Shown here one piece after another: positions 5,348-9,763 of a stretch of DNA of 9,763 nt. Position numbers and translations under genes: made by a program. This stretch comes from Flemingiibacterium sp045534235. Its GTDB lineage: Bacteria > Bacillota > Clostridia > Oscillospirales > CAG-272. Each line of letters begins with the position of its first letter. Position 1 is the first letter of the stretch. The DNA is taken from the NCBI GenBank assembly GCA_045534235.1, contig JAZSJI010000088.1:1-9763 (forward strand), read 5' to 3'. Under the pieces are notes generated by a model, which did no database searches, was not told where the DNA came from, and worked only from the letters and a program-made list of their open reading frames with translations.

Positions 5348-6808
5348 TTAATAGAAATATTTAAGGTTCGACTGGCTCTTATCCCAAACGTAGCCAAGCT
5401 CCGTCATCTCCGCATCGGAGAGCATATAGTAGCGGTAGCTTACACGTCCCGTCATATCCGGTACCGGATCATCATGCGTAGCGTCGACATGGTAGATACG
5501 ACCGCCGATGAGCACCATATTCCAAGCGTGCTCGTCGGTGCTGTAGGGCGCGGTGCCCGTCACGACAGCAGAGCGAATACCCACACGTCTGCAAAGCATA
5601 TTGAATGCCGCGGCATAGCCCTGACACACCGCCGATCTGTTGCAAAGCGCTCCCGCGGCAAGACGAGCCTCAAAATTGACCGTCCCCGCAAGGTAGCTGT
5701 TGTAGTCGTACGCACAGTTGAGTATGATGTAATCGTGTATTGCTTTAACCTTTTCGGTATCGGTCATATCCTCTGTGATAACGGTATCGGCAAATTTATC
5801 TGCTTTTTCGAGTGCCTTTTGGTGAAGCCCCTTCAACTGTTCTACGTCGTTGGCATAGCGAAACGTCAGGTGGTATTCAACGGGATCGTTTGCGTTATAG
5901 GAGCAGCTGAGCGAGGTCGTGTAGAAATACTCAAGGTAGATCACATTCGCGTGACGGTAATAGTTCTTCCACGTGTCAAACGGGATATCGCTCATAAACG
6001 TAAATTCACTAATAAATTCTCGGCTGAGCACGTAGAAAAGATCGATTATTTCAGACTCGGTGTTAAGCTTGTTCTCCGCCGCGTTCGCGAGTATAGCATC
6101 CTTTTTGTATTCGTACGGCTCCTCACGGTAGTCGAGCACTCGCGCGATTATCGAAGCTGCTTCACTGCGAAGCGCGTTACCCTCTCCGTTATAGATGCGC
6201 GTTCCGTCCGGCATAAGGTAGCCGCGCAGAAGATACTCGTTATACGCAGTCGAAGCGTACGCATCGGAAATGTCCGAGAACGGGTCGTCTATTCGCACGA
6301 CGTCGATGCCGAGCGCGAGCACCATCATTTTCGTCATTGCCGCGCGCGTTATTGCCGCAGACGGATCAAAGCCCGCGATAATATCGTCGTCGGTCAGAAT
6401 TCCGTTCTTATACGCGAGCGATATGTAGACCGATGCCCAATGCTCGGGGAAGAGCCCAAATTCAAGCGATGCGTCCGTTGTGACACCCATAGCCACCATC
6501 AGCATCTTCACAAATTCCGCATTCGTTATCTCTCGCTCGGGACAAAAGCTGCCGTCCGGGTATCCGTTAAGTATTTTAAGCTCGGTAAGACGCATAACAG
6601 CGTCAAAAAACCAATGGTCCTCGCTGACATCCGGGAACGGCGATACAGCTATCTCTTCCGTGTGGTCGGGTGACGACACGGATGGAATAGTATGATTTAC
6701 GTTACCCGTAGGCTCGACAGCTCCGACGGAGACCACAGAAAGTGCAGAGACAACGACGAGAAGCGCCGCACACAGCGATGTTATACGTTTTGGGAATTTG
6801 TAATTCAT
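5348..6808 (-). CDS. SLH-domain surface protein with transglutaminase-like domain
   Basis: This is a 486-residue exported protein. Residues 1-30 form a signal peptide (basic start, hydrophobic core LCAALLVVVSALSVV, likely cut after Ala30). Three S-layer-homology repeats follow at about 58-107 (FPDVSEDHWFFDAV ... GYPDGSFCPEREITNAEFVKM), 119-168 and 177-227; such repeats anchor proteins to secondary cell-wall polymer. Residues about 230-340 are not recognised. The C-terminal third is a transglutaminase-like (papain-fold) domain with Cys395 (AVCQGYA), His427 (EHAWNM) and Asp442 (YHVDATHDDP), a complete triad. In bacteria such domains are usually cysteine peptidases or amidases rather than crosslinkers, so a role in trimming or remodelling surface protein or peptidoglycan is likely but unproven. 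The ribosome binding site GGAG lies 8 bases before the ATG. The gene stands alone, with its own strong promoter. Confidence 0.92.
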   Translation of the reverse strand: MNYKFPKRITSLCAALLVVVSALSVVSVGAVEPTGNVNHTIPSVSSPDHTEEIAVSPFPDVSEDHWFFDAVMRLTELKILNGYPDGSFCPEREITNAEFVKMLMVAMGVTTDASLEFGLFPEHWASVYISLAYKNGILTDDDIIAGFDPSAAITRAAMTKMMVLALGIDVVRIDDPFSDISDAYASTAYNEYLLRGYLMPDGTRIYNGEGNALRSEAASIIARVLDYREEPYEYKKDAILANAAENKLNTESEIIDLFYVLSREFISEFTFMSDIPFDTWKNYYRHANVIYLEYFYTTSLSCSYNANDPVEYHLTFRYANDVEQLKGLHQKALEKADKFADTVITEDMTDTEKVKAIHDYIILNCAYDYNSYLAGTVNFEARLAAGALCNRSAVCQGYAAAFNMLCRRVGIRSAVVTGTAPYSTDEHAWNMVLIGGRIYHVDATHDDPVPDMTGRVSYRYYMLSDAEMTELGYVWDKSQSNLKYFY

Positions 6809-6869
6809 AAGCTTGCTCCACTGATATATTTTTCGTGCCGAAACGGCGATCCTTTAACTCTATAAACTA

Positions 6870-6898
6870 ATTTTAGCACATAACCATCCGAGTGTCAA
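6870..6898 (-). promoter_or_regulatory. Promoter of the SLH-transglutaminase gene
   Basis: On the minus strand a consensus TTGACA (6893-6898) is followed, after exactly 17 bases, by TAAAAT (6870-6875). The predicted start of transcription lies about 55 bases before the ATG. The match points to housekeeping sigma factor use and steady expression. Confidence 0.8.
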
Positions 6899-6985
6899 TG
6901 GCATAAGACGGCAAAGAAATTATTTTACATTTAGACCGCTTCGCGCGCTGTTTTTTGCCAAATCGTGAACACGCGATAGCAAAGC

Positions 6986-7011
6986 AAAAGCGGCACTCGT
7001 TGGAGCGCCGC
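6986..7011 (-). terminator. Terminator of the amino acid ABC operon
   Basis: On the minus strand GCGGCGCTC and GAGTGCCGC pair over 9 bp (one G-T wobble) around a CAAC loop, followed by TTTTGCTTTGC. It begins 6 bases past the ATPase stop codon. The T run is interrupted, so termination may be incomplete. Confidence 0.78.
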
Positions 7012-7017
7012 CGAGGC

Positions 7018-7767
7018 TTATAATACCTTTGATAAAAACTCTATCGTTCTCGGATGCTTGGGGCTTGCAAAAAACTCGGACGGAGTATTTTCCTCCAAAA
7101 TGTGGCCCTCATCCATAAAGATTACGCGCGATGCGACCTCTCTCGCAAATCCCATTTCGTGCGTGACGACAACCATCGTCATACCCTCGCGCGCAAGCTC
7201 CTTCATAAGGTCGAGCACCTCGCCAACCATCTCGGGGTCAAGCGCGGACGTCGGCTCGTCAAAGAGCATCACGTCGGGGTTCATTGCAAGCGCACGCGCG
7301 ATTGCGACGCGCTGCTTCTGACCGCCCGAAAGCTGGTTTGGATAGCTTGATGCTTTTTCAGTAAGACCTACTCTTGAAAGAAGCTCCATAGCTTTCTTTT
7401 CTGCGTCTTCCTTGGCTACTTTTTTGAGCATCATAGGAGCGCAGGTTATGTTGTCGAGTATCGTCATATGCGGGAAGAGGTTGAACTGCTGGAAGACCAT
7501 ACCCATTTTCTGGCGGTGCTCATTAAGCTTAACACCCTTATCCATAAGGTCCTCGCCGTCAAAAACGATACTTCCGCCGGTGGGAATTTCGAGCATATTA
7601 AGACAGCGAAGGAACGTGGACTTACCCGAGCCCGAGGGGCCGATAACACATACAACGTCGCCCTTATTGATGTCAACGTCGATACCTTTAAGTACAGACA
7701 GCTCGCCAAAGGACTTTTCGAGGCCGCGAACACGGATAATAGCTTTAGTATCAAAATTATTTTCCAT
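7018..7767 (-). CDS. Polar amino acid ABC transporter ATPase
   Basis: This is the ATP-hydrolysing subunit of the importer encoded with the two genes upstream. The 249 residues contain all motifs in order: Walker A GPSGSGKST (43-51), Q-loop FQQFNLFPH (92-100), signature LSGGQKQRVAIARAL (146-160), Walker B VMLFDEP (166-172), D-loop SALD and H-loop His203 in VTHEMGFAREVA. QQFNLFPHMT and the THEMGFA segment are typical of the GlnQ/HisP group for polar amino acids. I chose the ATG at 7767: the only in-frame alternative upstream, a TTG at 7791, comes before the AAAGGAGG ribosome binding site. The chosen ATG is 13 bases after GGAGG, a long spacing, and overlaps the permease gene by 11 bases, which suggests translational coupling. 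Confidence 0.95.
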   Translation of the reverse strand: MENNFDTKAIIRVRGLEKSFGELSVLKGIDVDINKGDVVCVIGPSGSGKSTFLRCLNMLEIPTGGSIVFDGEDLMDKGVKLNEHRQKMGMVFQQFNLFPHMTILDNITCAPMMLKKVAKEDAEKKAMELLSRVGLTEKASSYPNQLSGGQKQRVAIARALAMNPDVMLFDEPTSALDPEMVGEVLDLMKELAREGMTMVVVTHEMGFAREVASRVIFMDEGHILEENTPSEFFASPKHPRTIEFLSKVL

Positions 7768-8443
7768 TACTCTTTTGCAGCCTCCTTTCAAGTATCGCCA
7801 AAAGGCGTGTCATAATAACCACCATAACGAGGTAGATAAGAGCAAGAAGAATAATCGGATTGACCGCGTCGAAGGTCTTGTTTCTGATGTTCGTAGCCGC
7901 CTTTGTGACGTCGGTTACGGCAACGTAGCCCGCAACGGAGGTTTCCTTTAAAAGCGCGATACATTCGTTACCGATAGCAGGAAGTATGTTCTTTATCGCC
8001 TGCGGCATAATAATTTTTGCCATAGCCTGACCTTTTGACATACCAAGGCTTCTTGCCGCTTCCATCTGTCCCTTGTCGACCGCGTTGATGCCGCTTCGAA
8101 TAAGCTCTGCCATATACGCGCCGGAGTTGATACCGAAAGCCGCTATTGCAACCGGAACACCGTCTTTGGCCCATACGAAAATGACAAAGAAAAATACCAT
8201 CAAAAGAACCGTAACGGGGACTCCGCGGATTACCGTGGTATAAAGGTCGCAAAGCCAACTGAATATGCGAAGCTTTTTATTCCCTTCACAAAAATATTTT
8301 ACTATTGCGATGATAGAACCTATGACAACACCTATCAGAAGTGCGCCGAGGGTGATTATCAAGGTATTTTTCAGACCGTCAAGCAGCCACATATATCTGT
8401 CGCCCTCGATGAAGGTCTTTTGAAGCTTGTCAAACCAGCTCAT
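7757..8443 (-). CDS. Polar amino acid ABC transporter permease
   Basis: This is the membrane channel subunit of the HisM/GlnP type, 228 residues. Hydrophobic segments lie at about 24-50, 76-91 and 195-217, with weaker ones between, consistent with five spans. IRGVPVTVLLMVFFF (72-86) is typical of the family. The EAA loop that docks the ATPase is at about 128-147 (EAARSLGMSKGQAMAKIIMP). Only one permease gene is present, so the channel is probably a homodimer. GGAAAGGA lies about 10 bases upstream of the ATG. Its 3' end overlaps the ATPase start. Confidence 0.94.
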   Translation of the reverse strand: MSWFDKLQKTFIEGDRYMWLLDGLKNTLIITLGALLIGVVIGSIIAIVKYFCEGNKKLRIFSWLCDLYTTVIRGVPVTVLLMVFFFVIFVWAKDGVPVAIAAFGINSGAYMAELIRSGINAVDKGQMEAARSLGMSKGQAMAKIIMPQAIKNILPAIGNECIALLKETSVAGYVAVTDVTKAATNIRNKTFDAVNPIILLALIYLVMVVIMTRLLAILERRLQKSNGK

Positions 8444-8485
8444 CTATGTTTTTCCTTTCCGTGAGTGAGTTCGTAAAACCCAAGA

Positions 8486-8517
8486 AGCAGCTCCGCATAA
8501 AATTGTGCGGAGCCGCT
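8486..8517 (-). other. Intercistronic stem-loop between binding protein and permease
   Basis: On the minus strand AGCGGCTCCGCA and TGCGGAGCTGCT pair over 12 bp (one G-T wobble) around an 8-base loop. It starts 19 bases after the binding-protein stop codon, in a 93-base gap before the permease. TTCTT follows rather than a long T run. Such a hairpin can protect the upstream message from 3' decay or act as a leaky terminator, both giving more binding protein than channel; which applies is inference. Confidence 0.75.
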
Positions 8518-8536
8518 ACAATGTTAAGTATTAGGT

Positions 8537-9307
8537 TTAGGGCTTGAAGTAGGTCTCGCCGTACTCTGCGAAGATGGACTCAACGGTGCCGTCAGCGATA
8601 AGAGCGGTAAGCGCCTTGTCGATCTCTGCAACAAGATCCTCAGAGCCGAATGCGAATGCGAATGCGTAGGGCTCATCGGTCATCTTTTCCTCGAGAATTA
8701 CGAGTCCGTCGCCGTCCTCAACCATCTGAATAGCGGTGAGGTTATCAACTACCCAAGCATCTACCTTGCCGGTGGTAAGAGCAGCCTTTGCGTCAGCGTT
8801 TGCCGCGAATGCGCTTACGTTGTCAACGCCGAGAAGCTCCTTGCAGCCCTCATCAGCAGTGGTACCGGTCTGAACGGAAACCTTCTTGCCGTCAAGATCA
8901 GCCTTGCCTGCAATCTCGCTGCCTTCCTTAACTACGATAACCTGTGCGGCGTTGTAGTAAGGAGTTGTGAAGAGCATGTTTTCCTTGCGTTCCTCGTTTG
9001 CGGTGATACCCGACATACCGCAGTCATACTTTGCGGACTGAATACCGAGAAGAACGGAATCGAAGTCCATCTGTACGATCTCAAGCTCAACGCCGAGCTC
9101 ATCTGCGATGAGGTTCATAATGTCAACCTCGATACCGACTACTTCGTCACCCTCGAGGCTCTCGAAAGGCGGGAAGTCGGGGCTGGTAGCAACGGTAAGC
9201 TTGCCTGCTTCCTTAACCTCTGCAAGGGTCTTACCCTTCGGTCCGCAGGAAGCGAGAAGCGTCATAGCCATCAGGGCTGCGAGTACAAGTGCAATAATCT
9301 TTTTCAT
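8537..9307 (-). CDS. Amino acid ABC transporter substrate-binding lipoprotein
   Basis: This is the extracytoplasmic receptor of the importer, 256 residues, of the family-3 solute-binding type for polar amino acids. A lipoprotein signal ends in the lipobox LASC with Cys21 as the lipidated residue. Family landmarks follow: TSPDFPPFES (41-50), GIEVDIM (58-64), SGITANEERKEN (99-110) with Arg107 in the place that usually binds the ligand carboxylate, FTTPYYNA (113-120), VQTGTTADEG (145-154) and Asp188 in VVDNL, the place that usually binds the amino group. These support an alpha-amino acid ligand, but its side chain cannot be told from sequence reading. AAGGAGA lies about 8 bases before the ATG. 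It is first in the operon, before permease and ATPase. Confidence 0.95.
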   Translation of the reverse strand: MKKIIALVLAALMAMTLLASCGPKGKTLAEVKEAGKLTVATSPDFPPFESLEGDEVVGIEVDIMNLIADELGVELEIVQMDFDSVLLGIQSAKYDCGMSGITANEERKENMLFTTPYYNAAQVIVVKEGSEIAGKADLDGKKVSVQTGTTADEGCKELLGVDNVSAFAANADAKAALTTGKVDAWVVDNLTAIQMVEDGDGLVILEEKMTDEPYAFAFAFGSEDLVAEIDKALTALIADGTVESIFAEYGETYFKP

Positions 9308-9359
9308 AATAAATTTCTCCTTTTAATGTTTTAGCGTGTTTGATTTCGCCGTTGTATAT

Positions 9360-9388
9360 ATCTTACACCAATTCGCATTAAAAAGCAA
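9360..9388 (-). promoter_or_regulatory. Candidate promoter of the amino acid ABC operon
   Basis: On the minus strand TTGCTT (9383-9388) and TAAGAT (9360-9365) are 17 bases apart, each matching the consensus at four of six positions. Transcription would start near 9353, about 45 bases before the binding-protein ATG. The region is AT-rich and other pairs could be drawn, so this is tentative. Confidence 0.35.
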
Positions 9389-9449
9389 TATCAATACTAT
9401 ACAAATTGAGGTGGGAATACAAAAAAGTTTTTTCGCCTAATGTAAAAAA

Positions 9450-9516
9450 TGCATAAAATTCTTGCATAAATGAATATTTTAGGTGCATAAATACATTTTA
9501 TAGGCGGTTTTATGCA
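9450..9516. repeat. TGCATAAA repeat cluster between divergent promoters
   Basis: TGCATAAA occurs at 9450-9457, 9463-9470 and 9484-9491, and in reverse as TTTATGCA at 9509-9516. Two copies begin adjacent 21-base units, 9463-9483 and 9484-9504, that agree at 17 of 21 positions. The outermost pair, TGCATAAAA (9450) and TTTTATGCA (9508), is an exact inverted match. The cluster lies upstream of both the plus-strand T-box promoter and the minus-strand ABC operon promoter. A 21-base period places sites on the same DNA face and recalls paired operators such as ArgR boxes, but the half-sites do not match that consensus well. The remainder of 9389-9554 is AT-rich with nothing else I can identify. Confidence 0.55.
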
Positions 9517-9554
9517 TCTGCCGAAATTTCCTCTCACTTTTTTTGCAAAAGGTG

Positions 9555-9583
9555 TTTACAAATCGAAAAGTTTCATATATAAT
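9555..9583 (+). promoter_or_regulatory. Promoter of the T-box leader
   Basis: TTTACA (9555-9560) and a consensus TATAAT (9578-9583) are separated by 17 bases. Transcription would start about 9590, some 9 bases before stem I of the T-box begins. This is the best plus-strand promoter in the window. Confidence 0.85.
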
Positions 9584-9598
9584 ATTAATATACACAAA

Positions 9599-9763
9599 GG
9601 CTATGAGCGGAAGGATACCGTATAAGCTACCTCCAGAGAACTGCGCCGCGTTGTTACGCGTGCTGTGAGCGCAGGGTTGGTTGTCGGTAATAAGTGCGTC
9701 CGTGAGCCGATGCGGCGATAGTAGATTGCCTCTACCGTAGCCGTGTCCGTCTGCTTCGCGTTA
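9599..9763 (+). promoter_or_regulatory. T-box riboswitch leader, 5' part, cut by the window end
   Basis: T-boxes bind a tRNA and permit transcription when it is uncharged. Stem I closes with a kink-turn: GGC 9599-9601 with GCC 9706-9708, a 3-base bulge, tandem G-A pairs (GA 9605-9606 with GA 9704-9705), then GCGGA 9607-9611 with UCCGU 9699-9703. The specifier loop lies between this helix and CCG 9618-9620/CGG 9685-9687. CAGAGAACTGCGC (9634-9646) and GCTGTGAGCGCAG (9662-9674) give the AG bulge and distal part. Stem II follows: GCGGC 9712-9716 with GCCGU 9740-9744, inner GUAGA 9721-9725 with UCUAC 9731-9735. GCGTTA at the end fits the pseudoknot motif after stem II. The likeliest specifier is UGC (9695-9697, cysteine), followed by the expected purine; AAU or AUA are weaker choices. 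The antiterminator and target gene lie outside the window. Confidence 0.85.

Noticed and set aside
5474..6673. A 399-codon open frame on the plus strand opposite the SLH-transglutaminase gene
   Set aside because: The minus-strand frame has a signal peptide, three SLH repeats, a catalytic triad, a ribosome binding site and a promoter. The plus-strand frame has a low-complexity, Arg/Val-rich product and no ribosome binding site, so it is a shadow of that gene.
7768..7791. An upstream TTG start for the ABC ATPase
   Set aside because: The AAAGGAGG ribosome binding site lies downstream of the TTG, so it can only serve the ATG at 7767.
9421..9433. AAAAAAGTTTTTT as a terminator or operator
   Set aside because: It is a simple A/T palindrome with no GC stem, and no gene ends close to it.
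9599..9763. Reading the end of the window as a tRNA or a metabolite riboswitch
   Set aside because: No tRNA T-arm motif or acceptor pairing fits, while the kink-turn, AG bulge, distal loop and stem II order match T-box leaders.
1..9763. CRISPR arrays, insertion sequences, phage genes, toxin-antitoxin or other defence genes
   Set aside because: I saw no repeat-spacer pattern, transposase, integrase, terminal repeats or recognisable defence domains on either strand.

Overview
The window looks like chromosomal DNA from a low-to-moderate-GC Gram-positive bacterium, most likely an anaerobic member of the Clostridia. The reasons are the secE-nusG-rplK-rplA order with strong GGAGG ribosome binding sites, a T-box leader, an S-layer-homology (SLH) surface protein, a lipoprotein-type solute-binding protein, and a glycyl radical enzyme, which is oxygen-sensitive as a class. 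Species cannot be assigned from sequence reading alone.

Layout. (1) Bases 1-2108, plus strand: the end of a transcription/translation operon, secE, nusG, rplK (L11) and rplA (L1). A structured leader lies just before rplK, where L1 autoregulation would be expected, and a strong terminator follows rplA. The rplJ-rplL pair that often follows is absent. (2) 2117-5345: an unclassified glycyl radical enzyme on the minus strand, divergent from an AraC-family regulator on the plus strand. The 161-base region between them carries a candidate promoter for each gene, a 10-bp inverted repeat bracketing the enzyme promoter and a perfect 12-bp inverted repeat embedded in the regulator promoter. (3) 5348-6898, minus strand: an exported protein with three SLH domains and a transglutaminase-like domain with an intact Cys-His-Asp triad, behind a near-consensus promoter. 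(4) 6986-9388, minus strand: a polar amino acid ABC importer ordered binding lipoprotein, permease, ATPase, with a stable hairpin between the first two genes and a terminator at the end. (5) 9389-9763: a non-coding stretch with tandem TGCATAAA repeats, then a consensus-like plus-strand promoter and the first part of a T-box riboswitch. Its stem I and stem II can be drawn in detail, and the best specifier reading is UGC (cysteine). The antiterminator and the regulated gene lie beyond the window.

How the parts work together. Region 1 is core housekeeping. Region 2 looks like a self-contained inducible catabolic unit: the AraC-type regulator would sense a small molecule and switch on the divergent radical enzyme. 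No activating radical-SAM enzyme is present here, so activation must come from a gene elsewhere. The amino acid importer and the T-box are divergent neighbours that share a repeat-rich control region, which suggests, without proof, a shared link to amino acid supply. The most novel candidate is the radical enzyme, which has GCWD where most related lyases and dehydratases have GCxE, together with its control region.
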